Shown piece after piece: positions 9,400 through 17,093 of a stretch of DNA of 23,826 bases. A program made the translations under genes and the position numbers. The notes under the pieces are model-generated. The model worked only from the letters and a program-made list of their open reading frames with translations. It had not been told where the DNA came from and did no database searches. Position 1 is the stretch's first letter, and every line of letters starts with the position of its first letter. The DNA comes from Chara braunii (taxonomy: Eukaryota > Streptophyta > Charophyceae > Charales > Characeae), in assembly GCA_003427395.1 (NCBI GenBank), contig BFEA01000143.1, positions 1,677,639 through 1,701,464 of the forward strand. The letters are read 5' to 3'.

Positions 9400-10323
9400 T
9401 GCAGGGAAAATGAGCAATAGTGAACTTCAGAAACCAAGCAGCATCATACACATGAGACCAGATAGTCGTGACCTCGAACCAAAAGCAGAATTGCAACACG
9501 AGTTACACTGAATAAGAGCACAGCAAAAACTCATAAGTGACAATGTTGGAATAGTCTCATCATCACCAGCGAAGAACCAATGTCAACATCCTATCTGGCG
9601 CTCTGCGCCCAGACTACAAATGGCAGATCCTATCTAGCCTATCTACAATGCCACTGGTGACGTCAACAGCTCCCACGAAGTACGAGCAGAACTCGGCCAA
9701 TGCCGTTCGCCTCAAGCACCGGGTATGTCTCTCGTATCACTCACAACCTCGATCCCCCACTCACAGATGCCACGTGCACCCAACGACCACCATGCGCAAC
9801 CATCCAGCTATGCAGCGCAGCTCGGCTATGGCTGCCTGTCTCTCCCTGCTCGCCCGTGAGCACATGAACCTGGCCAGCGTGTAGCGCAGCATGCAGCCAG
9901 TGCCCGAATGCGGAATGCGGGGGCAGGGCCTTTCCTAAATGGAAGTGCCCTGCTAGCTGCGTGCGGTCAAGCTGTGCTGGGCCTCGGCCCAGAAGCTTCC
10001 AGTAGGACCCGAGAGACTGAGCCCTGGTGCTGACGAATCAGGCCCAGGGCCTGTGACAGTTGCTTGTGCCCAACTGCCCGCAGCCTGGGTTCGGAGCATG
10101 TTGTGTATCTGGCCCAGGGCCTGCCTCAGTTGCATACGAAAAAGGCAGCCAGGGCCTGGGCGCTCTCAACCAACTGGCACTGCGCAACTGCCTGAATTTC
10201 CCCCAGTTGCATGGTAGCCTGAAAATAGGCCTTGTGGCCTTGGTCGGGCCTGCCTTCGCTTAGGGAGGCCGACTGTGCTTCTTGAAGGGTTTGAAGGGGC
10301 TCATCAGGGCCTTATGCCTCGCA
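9400..10323 (-). repeat. element 1 5' LTR (924 bp)
   Basis: The partner of 1421-2349, with the same TG...CA ends. By eye there are roughly 40 substitutions and two indels between the copies. It would hold the promoter for the minus-strand transcript, but I could not find a convincing TATA box on that strand. Confidence 0.95.
9658..9665. promoter_or_regulatory. TGACGTCA palindrome in 5' LTR
   Basis: Same bZIP-type palindrome as in the other LTR, at the same relative place. Being in the 5' LTR, this copy is the one that could have influenced transcription of the element. Confidence 0.4.
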
Positions 10324-10327
10324 ACGG
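10324..10327. repeat. target-site duplication ACGG (right)
   Basis: Exact match to 1417-1420, directly after the CA of the right LTR. Confidence 0.75.
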
Positions 10328-10336
10328 GGTGCGTTG

Positions 10337-10372
10337 TATTCGTACATAACACACGTGCGTTATGCTACGAAT
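10337..10372. repeat. near-perfect palindrome; right arm of the split inverted repeat
   Basis: The sequence from ATTCGTA (10338) to TACGAAT (10372) is nearly self-complementary around ACACGTGCG. Its first 23 bases (10337-10359) are the reverse complement of the LINE end at 1388-1410. Its second half resembles that LINE end in direct orientation (CACGTG...TACGAATA). Three diverged copies of one short segment thus exist around the insertion site. Confidence 0.7.
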
Positions 10373-10395
10373 ATAATCTTCCGAAAATCTTCCCG

Positions 10396-10418
10396 CCCCC
10401 CCCCCAAAAAAAAAAAAA
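10396..10418. repeat. C10-A13 homopolymer pair
   Basis: A run of 10 C followed directly by 13 A. It may be a retroposon tail scar or simple slippage. Nothing codes here. Confidence 0.8.
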
Positions 10419-10474
10419 GTATGTGCCTTGTACAGCTATCTCCAGTCTTCCTACGAACATGACCTTCAGGTAAG

Positions 10475-10483
10475 ACACACACA

Positions 10484-10549
<66 letters not shown>
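10475..10549. repeat. compound (AC)n-(AG)n microsatellite
   Basis: About 13 AC units run into about 24 AG units. Long peptide-like translations in this area (RERERER, SLSLSL) are products of the repeat. Confidence 0.95.
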
Positions 10550-10551
<2 letters not shown>

Positions 10552-10607
10552 TACTGCATACTGCAGGGCGCGCACCTGGAAACGAGCACGACACTGCAGG
10601 AGGCAAG

Positions 10608-10720
10608 CATGTGTTCTATTTGAATAGAAAACCCATCTGTTCGAATAGAAGAAACATGTGTACTATTTGAATAGAACATACATGCATACTATTTCAACAG
10701 GCGTACTATTTGGACTATGG
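10608..10720. repeat. ~20-26-bp minisatellite with CTATTTGAATAG core
   Basis: Five diverged units start at 10608, 10634, 10655, 10681 and 10701. The core CATGTGTnCTATTTGAATAG is clearest in units one and three. It resembles the LINE end CACGTGTGCTATTTACGAATAG at 1390-1411, so the array looks like an expansion of a LINE coding segment. Confidence 0.65.
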
Positions 10721-11520
10721 GAGGACTCGACCAAAGAATGGAAAAGTGAGAAAGATCTTAGGTCCCCCCTCAAAGGTTGCCACCACCTAGCCAGGAATAT
10801 CAACGAAGGCAATTTGGCAGCCATACCAGCAGAATGGGTAGAAATATTGCAGGGGAATAGAAGTTGGCAATTTGGCAGCCATACCAGCAAAATGGGTAGG
10901 AATATTGCAGGGAAATAGAAGCTGGTCAGTAGGGTACTGGGCGGTAACGATCCAACCAGGCCTACAGAAATACGTGCTAGCAGTTTGGGGAGAAGAAGAA
11001 GGAAAGGAATATTGGATCAGATTCACAATGCATGAAATAGAAGACCCGTGAGCAGATTTCGTATCATTTCAGTAAATTAAGCAAGAAAACAGAAACGCAA
11101 GTAATCATATGCAAGGAACTGGTTAGAAAATAATAGTAGTAGAAAATGAGGAGCTTACAATATTCCACCCACAGGTGGCACTAGAAAACTTTGAATTGGA
11201 CCCCGCAGAATGGACATGGAATACAAGACAGGGGTCGGGAGGAATCTCCAAAAAGCCTTGGATGTAGACTTAGAAGAAGAAAAGAAAACCCAGATCAAAT
11301 AGTACAAGAACGGTGGTCGAAGCACCTAATCATAGACCTCCATGACTATATGCCACTATCTTGGGAAAAATAGGTACCATGCACCCCCCAAAATTCAAAA
11401 GCCTTCGATGGCTAATCTACTATCTAGCAGTCCCAGTGAATCAATGGCTGAATACCAGAAGAAGCAGAGAGGATCGGTACCCACCAATGAGCTGTGCGCC
11501 ACCTGCACAGAAGGTGTTAC
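10701..11520 (+). pseudogene. LINE ORF2 fragment, C-terminal part with zf-RVT-like end
   Basis: A degenerate continuation of a LINE ORF2. It starts with LWEDSTKEWKSEKDL and IPAEWVEIL, a region that in LINE proteins lies between RT and the zinc-ribbon tail. A 58-bp tandem duplication (10808-10923) breaks the frame. Coding-like sequence resumes with VLAVWGEEEGKEYWIRF and then several stops (near 11050, 11087 and 11127, and later). At about 11380-11520 comes MHPPKFKSLRWLIYYLAVPV, then QWLNTRRSREDR and a Cys/Pro/His end, the pattern of the zf-RVT domain of plant LINEs with some Cys ligands lost. It picks up roughly where 838-1411 stops, so both are likely one copy split by element 1, although the join also contains microsatellites. 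Confidence 0.6.
10808..10923 (+). repeat. 58-bp tandem duplication inside the LINE
   Basis: Copies at 10808-10865 and 10866-10923 differ at only about four positions. Since 58 is not a multiple of three, the duplication shifts the LINE frame. It must be younger than the LINE insertion. Confidence 0.9.
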
Positions 11521-11565
11521 ATGCTGCGCCTGCAACATGCTGCGCCTGCAACATGCTGCGCCTGA
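11519..11565. repeat. 16-bp tandem repeat, three units
   Basis: ACATGCTGCGCCTGCA is repeated almost perfectly three times, at the point where LINE resemblance ends and the 47-bp array begins. Confidence 0.9.
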
Positions 11566-11816
11566 AACGAGGGCCATTTTCAGGCCCTGTGTTGTTTTCA
11601 GCCTAAGAGCCTGAAAACAAGGGCCTACAGGCCCTGTGTCGTTTTCAGCCTAAAAGCCTGGAAACAAGGGCCTACAGGCCCTGTGTCGTTTCAGCCTGAA
11701 AGCCTGAAAAGAAGGGCCTACAGGCCCTGTGTCGTTTCAGCCTAAAATAGGGCCCTCTAGGCCCTAAGTCTTTTCAGCCTGAAACGGAGGGCCATTTTCA
11801 GGCCCTTATAAGATCG
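11564..11816. repeat. ~47-bp tandem array of paired palindromes
   Basis: The word CAGGCCCT recurs at 11581, 11628, 11675, 11721 and 11799, with a TAGGCCCT variant at 11758. Spacings are 47, 47, 46, 37 and 41. Full units contain AGGGCCT-AC-AGGCCCT, a 7-bp inverted repeat with a 2-base gap. Between them lies GTTTTCAG...CTGAAAAC, an 8-bp inverted repeat (clearest around 11594-11618). The array is thus a chain of alternating hairpins. It contains no coding sequence. Confidence 0.88.
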
Positions 11817-12400
11817 ACCTGCCCTGAAACTCAGGCACCAGACCAGGGTTTTAGCACAGGCCATTTTGGGCCTGTTTTCGAGACAACCTTTGTTTGAGCT
11901 TCAACGCCAGGGTCTGGCACATTTTGGCATTGGCAAGAGCAGCCTCCTGGACGGGCCAGCACTATATAAGACTGGCCCGCCCTGCAGGCTGCAGGTAGTT
12001 CATAGGGACTTCCCGGGCACTTCACGTGCAGTTCAGGAGGCAGGAGGTAGTCTTCAGGATTCGGCAGCAGCACTCTGGAGGAGCGCTGCACTAGTAGTAG
12101 TAGCGTTAGCAGTAGTCTTCAGCGCTGTGTTATGATTCTTGTTGTTTGCTGTCTGAAGACCAACAGTCACTCACATAGACTTCCAGGTATGCCCATACAT
12201 ACACAGAAGGAAGGGGAGAGGATAGGAGTATCACACCGCACAGGGAGAGATGAACACATCGGAAGACTTGACCATGCGATATGACAGGGTACATTGAAAG
12301 TGCAATTCACTCCACTCAATCCTCACAACCAGTCATAAAGAAAAGCCGAGCAGATCACATCCAGGAAATCGAATTGTCAGGATAACTTCATTACTATAGT
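11817..12400. other. gene-free region with a possible promoter
   Basis: No coding sequence is recognised. The first half is rich in GGGCC and CCTG words like the array before it. A TATA-like box lies at 11963-11970. The rest (12140-12400) is unremarkable. It could be part of the LTR that seems to end at 14160, but no second copy is visible in the window to prove that. Confidence 0.4.
11963..11970 (+). promoter_or_regulatory. TATA-box candidate
   Basis: TATATAAG is set in GC-rich surroundings, the form of a strong RNA polymerase II TATA box. A start would be expected near 11995. No gene follows, so it is either an LTR promoter remnant or chance. Confidence 0.35.
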
Positions 12401-12424
12401 GCGCTGCTCAGAAATGAGCAGCGC
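12401..12424. other. perfect 10-bp hairpin with GAAA loop
   Basis: GCGCTGCTCA (12401-12410), GAAA (12411-12414) and TGAGCAGCGC (12415-12424) form a perfect stem closed by a GNRA-type tetraloop. RNA made from the plus strand would fold stably. No known ribozyme core surrounds it. Confidence 0.75.
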
Positions 12425-12480
12425 TTCACTCCCCAACCCTAATTAGCCACTCGTAACACCCCTGAGCCCTTGAAACATCC

Positions 12481-12697
12481 AGCGCCACCCAGATACAGCC
12501 TCCAAAGGGAAGCGCCACCTTGAAACAGGCCTCTGAGGCCAAGCGCCACTCAGAGGATGAAGAAGAAGACCAGCGCCACAGTATCTGATGATGACGAAGT
12601 GTCGGAAGACTTCCCAGGTGGAAGTCTGCAGCAGCGCCACCAGACCCTGACAAGATGACCTCTGAGGAAGAAGCTGCAGCTGTGGCTGCAGCGCCAC
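12481..12697. repeat. AGCGCCAC boxes at ~30-bp spacing
   Basis: The identical 8-mer AGCGCCAC starts at 12481, 12511, 12542, 12572, 12633 and 12690, giving spacings of 30, 31, 30, 61 and 57. The bases between are mostly unrelated in sequence. Only the box and the period are kept, unlike an ordinary tandem repeat. Open frames on the minus strand here have no family resemblance. Confidence 0.75.
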
Positions 12698-12930
12698 CAC
12701 CCTGGAACCCCACTCCATAGGAGGGTCCAGCAGGGCACCAACTTCTCTCGCCTCCAGCAGACCTCGATAGCCCAGACCTCTGTCAACCCCTGCGAGCTGG
12801 CAGAGTACAGCGCAGGTCCCAGCTATGGCCGGCGCTCCGAAGGTCTGGCTATGCCTGTCTCCTTCCACGCTGAGCCGTCACCACTTCCGGTTCACGCATA
12901 GCGCAGCAGCGATGTACTCGGTACCAACTG

Positions 12931-13106
12931 CCAAAAGCCCTGAACCGATGTGCCCATTCTATCTATAGACTAACCTAGCCTAGACTCGACCTAGACCGGA
13001 CTGACTGACCGACCGGTACCAAAAGCCCTGAACCGATGTGCCCATTCTATCTATAGACTAACCTAGCCTAGACTCGACCTAGACCGGACTGACTGACCGA
13101 CCAGTA
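12931..13106. repeat. 88-bp tandem duplication, one mismatch
   Basis: Copies 12931-13018 and 13019-13106 are identical except one base near the end (GGTA against AGTA). The unit contains smaller inner repeats, such as CCTAG-CCTAG and GACTGACTGACC. Such high identity in an otherwise decayed region points to a recent event. Confidence 0.93.
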
Positions 13107-14156
13107 CTGTTTCGGTTTCGGCCTCTCGGCCTCTACCGGACCCGGCTATAGGCTATAGGACCGTTTATCAGAATAGGCCCTTAGGGCCTGTCTGTCCTAG
13201 GGGTAGCCCAGGCCTGCTATTCGCAGTTAGGGTAACGGTAGGGAATTCTGGTAGTACCGGGTCTGCATTTTTCCCGAATTTGCAGATATGTCCCTCACAA
13301 ATTTCCCTCACAGGTAGGTCTCTCGGTTAGCCCTCAGCCAAACAAAATTACGAATCTATCCTACCTATAGTACAGCCTCGACAGAGAGAGGCTACAGGCA
13401 ACCAGAAAACAGCAAGTCATTGCAGCTGGGCGCTATTAGGAGCTAGAGTAACACTGGAGAGAGAGATTGGGTGGAGGCCAGGGAGACTTACCTGCAGCGC
13501 CATAGCTCCAGCTCGTCGTCAAGGTACCTGCAGCACAGCGCCATCTTCAGAGGTTAGTACCTGGCACATGAGACATGAGAGAGAGAGAGAGAGAGAGTTC
13601 TTCTTCTTCCTCTTCTCAGTCCACCATCTACCCCTCACCCTCTCGCTACCTGACTTCACTGCATCAGCAGACTACGAGAGAGAGGGATCGGTGACATTTG
13701 GATCCAGACTCGACATTGGGCTTCAGACATTTGACAAGGGATTCTCTGGGACTTGTACCGAAGACTTGGTGTTTACAACATTCCCATCTTCCCCCTCTTC
13801 CTCGTCTGATCCCCTCCTCTTCGTCTATGTATGGTCTGGACCTGGCGCATTCTTCGTGTGTGTAGCGCCGGGCCCCTTCATACCTTGTGATGAGGATGAT
13901 GTATGTTTGGTCTGCATTGCGACATTGATTGGGTATTCTAGCATTCCACTGCGTTGTCTTGTACTACGTGAGAGAGGTCAGTCCCGGTCAGGTCAGGGCT
14001 TATATCTAAGTCTTCCATTGCGCTACAAGGTGCTATTTTGTATGTATCAGGATGTACATTGCTTGTTGAGATTCCACTAACACCGCATTGTCCATTCAGT
14101 CCTTTTTATCACATTGCGGATCCTTGGCTATACATACATTGCCCAAATGGGCATGT
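13107..14156. other. gene-free, LTR-like region
   Basis: No coding sequence with family resemblance. It contains GGCCC-rich words (13160-13200), a GA microsatellite (13577-13597) and several ATTGCG words between 13915 and 14120. Because an LTR-type end and PBS follow at 14157-14174, this stretch is probably R-U5 or more of a plus-strand LTR. No matching 3' copy was seen by eye downstream of 22115. Confidence 0.35.
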
Positions 14157-14174
14157 AACAGTTGGTATTAGAAC
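14157..14174 (+). other. LTR end followed by a primer-binding site
   Basis: The sequence GTAACA, two bases, then TGGTATTAGAAC (14163-14174) is the usual end of a plant Ty3/gypsy 5' LTR and its initiator-tRNA-Met PBS (10 of 12 matches to TGGTATCAGAGC). It marks a plus-strand element starting upstream of 14160, most simply element 2, although 2.9 kb of other material lies between here and the first gag sequence. Confidence 0.6.
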
Positions 14175-14587
14175 ACCGCACGTGAATCAGGACAATCTGA
14201 TCTGACACGTGTGCGGGGACTAAGTAGTTAATTAATTTTGATTGATTGACTGATTAGAGCATACTAATTAGCCCCCCAAATCGCGATTTTTACCTAACTG
14301 CCGAAAATCGATTTTTTTTTTCATTTCTTGGATTTTGTTTTCCCGCTATTTCGGTTGTGGAAAATCGCAGTGCAACACTGAAATTTTTGTTTTTCCCTCT
14401 TCTGAAAATTCAAAATTTCGAGGTTGGAAATCTGGAATGTCTTTCTTTCGAAAATTTCGATTTCCCTTTGCAATTTCCCGTTATTGCAAGGAACCTGTCT
14501 GTTCGTCACCTGCTAGGGTGTACCAGATAGCATGCATATAACACAGATCACACAGATTGCAATGCCTCACACGAAGTTCAATGAAAG
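14175..14587 (+). other. AT-rich leader-like region
   Basis: No gene. AT-rich, with runs such as AAAATCGATTTT and repeated TTCGAAAATTTCG-like words. Its position after a PBS fits a retrotransposon leader. It resembles 23290-23700 in composition only. Confidence 0.35.
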
Positions 14588-14893
14588 ATGAGTGGAGACC
14601 AGAAAGCACAGCTCAATTTTCGTAACCAGATTAAAGAAAGAGAATCACAAGTTCAAAAAGTAGAGCCCCAACAATATCACAAATCTTCTTCATCCAACAA
14701 GAGTTCCAAGCCTGGCGCTTGTCAGCGCCAACAACCAACCGTCAAGAACAGCGCTCAACAGATAAGTTCCACCATAGCTCACTTCTCTCTCTTCTCTTCT
14801 TTTGTTCTCTTCTTCTCTCTCAATGTCTATAGCCCTGGTCTACTCAAACTCTCTATGCATGTACACTCCCTGTCACATGAGGATCTACTCTGA
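14588..14893 (+). CDS. hypothetical 101-aa frame, possible gag leader
   Basis: An open frame starting MSGDQKAQLNF, the first long one after the PBS at 14163. The first 60 residues are hydrophilic and rich in K, Q and S; the rest is translated CT-rich low-complexity DNA. No family is recognised. It could be the start of element 2 gag, cut off by rearrangement, or chance. A 7-bp hairpin TGGCGCT-TGTC-AGCGCCA (14713-14730) lies within it. Confidence 0.15.
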   Translation: MSGDQKAQLNFRNQIKERESQVQKVEPQQYHKSSSSNKSSKPGACQRQQPTVKNSAQQISSTIAHFSLFSSFVLFFSLNVYSPGLLKLSMHVHSLSHEDLL

Positions 14894-15513
14894 ATACTAC
14901 TCACTGGTCTTCTCTACTAACTATCCCTTCTACTAATACTGACTGGCACTGGCGCAACTGTGGCTGCCTTCCTTCCAGCCAGTGCCCAACTCTCTCTTCC
15001 TTCAGTGCAACTCTCAAACCTGGCGCAACTCAATCACATCTGGCGCACAAGTGCCTTCAACGCTTCCACACTCTCATGCTAATGAGTATTTGCCGAATGG
15101 GGAGGCTGGCCAGTCCTTTATAGCGCTGGATTGGTCTGGCGTGGTCTGCATTCGGCCTCCAAGTGCCTGGGACTCCAGCTCAGTACTTGTTGTTGCGAAG
15201 TGTGTGTCCCAATATCTTTTCTCATGGTCTGTTGCTGCTCTGGCTGACGGGCCTGTCTTTTGAACTCCTGATCTGAATCAGATTTGACCCTTGGGACTGT
15301 GACTGGTCTGGGACTGTGACCTTTTGACTTGTTGTCGAACAGACATGACCCTGTCTCAGACTCATAATTTGAACCCAGCACCTGTTTGTCTAGGACCTGT
15401 CCGTGACTTTTCAAAACGACTTTTTATTTCATTCTGGATGCGACATTTGCTTCAAGGGACTTGTCCTTAGAAGGTTGCTCCTAACTTGCTCGTGAAATGG
15501 AATTTTGGCCGAC
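14894..15513. other. gene-free region with hairpins, possible LTR of element 3
   Basis: No coding sequence is recognised. GGCACTGGC (14945-14953) pairs with GCCAGTGCC (14978-14986). CTGGCGCA occurs three times (about 14949, 15021 and 15041). If the tract at 15514-15525 is the PPT of element 3, this stretch would be its 3' LTR, starting TGTCGGCC on the minus strand. The other LTR end could not be found. Confidence 0.35.
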
Positions 15514-15525
15514 AGGGCCCCTTTT
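15514..15525 (-). other. possible polypurine tract of element 3
   Basis: The minus strand reads TAAAAGGGGCCC-like purine-rich sequence followed directly by TGTCGGCC, about 70 bases after the chromodomain stop, as expected for PPT plus LTR start. The same bases also look like a TATA box (TATAAAAGG), so the assignment is uncertain. Confidence 0.3.
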
Positions 15526-15595
15526 ATATTCGGGTTTGAATCGTAAAGGCCCTTGTACTCTCGACGGACTAATTTCGAAGTCGTCTGAGAAACAC

Positions 15596-17093
15596 TTATT
15601 TGTCTACAATATTAGCACCTCTTCTTGCATTTTCATAGTGGGAAACTATGTTTGGTGCAGATTCCATTAGCTCTTCCCTACTGTACCAGCGGTCTTCACT
15701 TGGATCCTTATATGCAAATCTAACTTTATATTGCTGCTGAGGTCTACCTCTGCGTCTAGTCTGAATAGTACTTTCAGCAACAATTTTATCAACATCAAAT
15801 TTTCCATCCATACTCGGAGGAATTGCTGATCTTCGACTGGGAAACAGGTCGTTAGTCACGCAAGGTAAGAGCTTTGATGCATGGAACACCGGGTAGGTAT
15901 GCAAGTGTGGAGGTATCTCAATAACGTAGGAGGGTCCATCCACGTCTCCTATCACATCCAATACTTGCCAAGGTCCTCTGTAGGCAGGTAAGAACTTCTA
16001 GGAAATGTTCTCTTCTAATTCTTTTGATTTCACCCACACCGGATTGCCTACAACAAACTGAGAAGGTCTTTTGTGCTTATTAGCCTGTTCAACCATCTGA
16101 TGTTGCGCCTTTAGTATGTTTTCCTTTACCTTTTCTCATTCTTTCTGATATTGCATTGCAAATTCTCTAGTCCCTAGCATGTACTCGATCTGGGTTCAGA
16201 CAGTTTATAGGTCTGCGGGGACACCATCCCAGATGCAACTTCATTGGAGTTCTACAATTAGTTGAGTGCACAAAGTTGTTATAGGCACTAACAACTTTGG
16301 GCAAACGCTGATCCCAGTCAATTTGATCGGGACGAATGTACATGTGCAGCGTCTGCTGCAAAAGCTTGTTCATTTGCTCAGTATGCCCGTCCGTCTCAGG
16401 GTGTCGGCCCGACGACATCGTCAGCTTAGAGCCATAGACACTCACTAGTTGCTGCCATTGTTCACTGGTGAACCGGAAGTCTCTGTCACTAACAATAGTC
16501 AAGGGATGACCGTAGTCTTTTACCAGTGGTTAAAGAATTCTCGTTATACCAGGTCAGTGCTAGCTTCCGCAGGCAATGCTATGAAACAACAAACTCACTG
16601 AACCTGTCAACAATTACCATAACTTGGTTTTTCCTATTCCTGCTTTTTACCTCAGTGTCCATAAAATCAATAGACACAGAGTCTCCAGGACCTGTTGGGA
16701 TAGGCAATGGCTTTAATAAACCAAGGGGAGGCTGCGTGGTGTTTTTGTTTCACTGACACACTTGACAGCCTTGCACATACACAATGCAATCAGGTTTCAT
16801 TCGAGGCTAGGTGTAGGAACGTAAAAGGTTAGCATAGGTCTTCTTTCACCCGAATTGGCCTTCGGTATCATGGTATTCCCCCAAGATCATACTTATGATC
16901 TCTTCTTAGTCTTGAATACAAAGCGTATTATGCACATCAGTTCTTTCAAACAATAGTCCTTGAGTTACTCGATAGTTAGGAAAATCTTGTGGCGCTTCTT
17001 GAACACGTTTCAGCATAGCGCCATAAACAGGATGACTAGAATAAGCGTTCCTAATCTTATCTTGGATGTCAGTGCCTATGTCTAAGTACGGAA
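15596..17093 (-). pseudogene. element 3 integrase and chromodomain
   Basis: The minus strand, read from 17093, gives LPYLDIGTDIQDKIRNAYSS, the spacer before integrase. The zinc domain follows at about 16730-16910: the first His is kept (HDTEGQFG), the second ligand appears as Gln, and the Cys pair is kept (CIVYVQGCQVCQ). Stops interrupt at 16846-16848, 16807-16809 and 16750-16752. The core resumes with SIDF near 16680 and TIVSDRDFRFTS (16465-16502), then SSGRHPETDGHTEQM with the final Glu, so the later part of the triad is intact. After further breaks (15962-16166) come DGPSYVIEIPPHLHTYPVFH, a RRRGRP basic stretch and a chromodomain-like end finishing at 15596. Confidence 0.88.

Larger units (their letters stand above)
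1421..10323 (-). mobile_element. element 1: complete but inactive Ty3/gypsy chromodomain retrotransposon
   Basis: A full-length LTR retrotransposon of about 8.9 kb read on the minus strand. Both LTRs, a PBS, a PPT and a four-base target duplication are present, and the coding order is gag, protease, RT, RNase H, integrase, chromodomain, as in chromoviruses. By eye the LTRs differ at about 40 positions plus two indels (roughly 95% identity), so the insertion is not recent. It cannot be autonomous: gag and pol carry several stops and frameshifts, RT is split by a poly-A-tailed insertion, the RT motif reads YLND, and the protease Asp is not apparent. It lies within a LINE whose two parts flank it. 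Confidence 0.92.
15514..17093 (-). mobile_element. element 3: truncated Ty3/gypsy fragment, minus strand
   Basis: Only the 3' part of a Ty3/gypsy element is present: end of the RNase H-integrase spacer, integrase and chromodomain. Upstream gag, protease, RT and RNase H are missing. Instead its broken 5' side meets the gag of element 2 at about 17090. Its proteins are closer to element 2 than to element 1 (for example RPDQIDW and SSGRHPET are shared with element 2). Confidence 0.85.

Noticed and set aside
10360-10679. Minus-strand frames with long SLSLSL stretches
   Set aside because: They are translations of the AC/AG microsatellite.
12587-12613. CTGATGA followed by a possible short stem, resembling a hammerhead ribozyme core
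   Set aside because: The GAAA core element and the closing stem do not line up, so the required fold is missing.
12481-12697. CRISPR-like pattern of regular boxes and unique spacers
   Set aside because: The box is only 8 bases, the period includes gaps, there are no cas genes, and the genome is clearly eukaryotic.
12426-12868. Overlapping open frames of 78-141 aa on the minus strand
   Set aside because: Three frames are open together over the same repeat-rich DNA and none has family resemblance.
13568-14080. 170-aa open frame on the plus strand
   Set aside because: It starts inside a GA microsatellite (HEREREREFFFF), has no recognisable domain, and lies in an LTR-like region. Likely chance.
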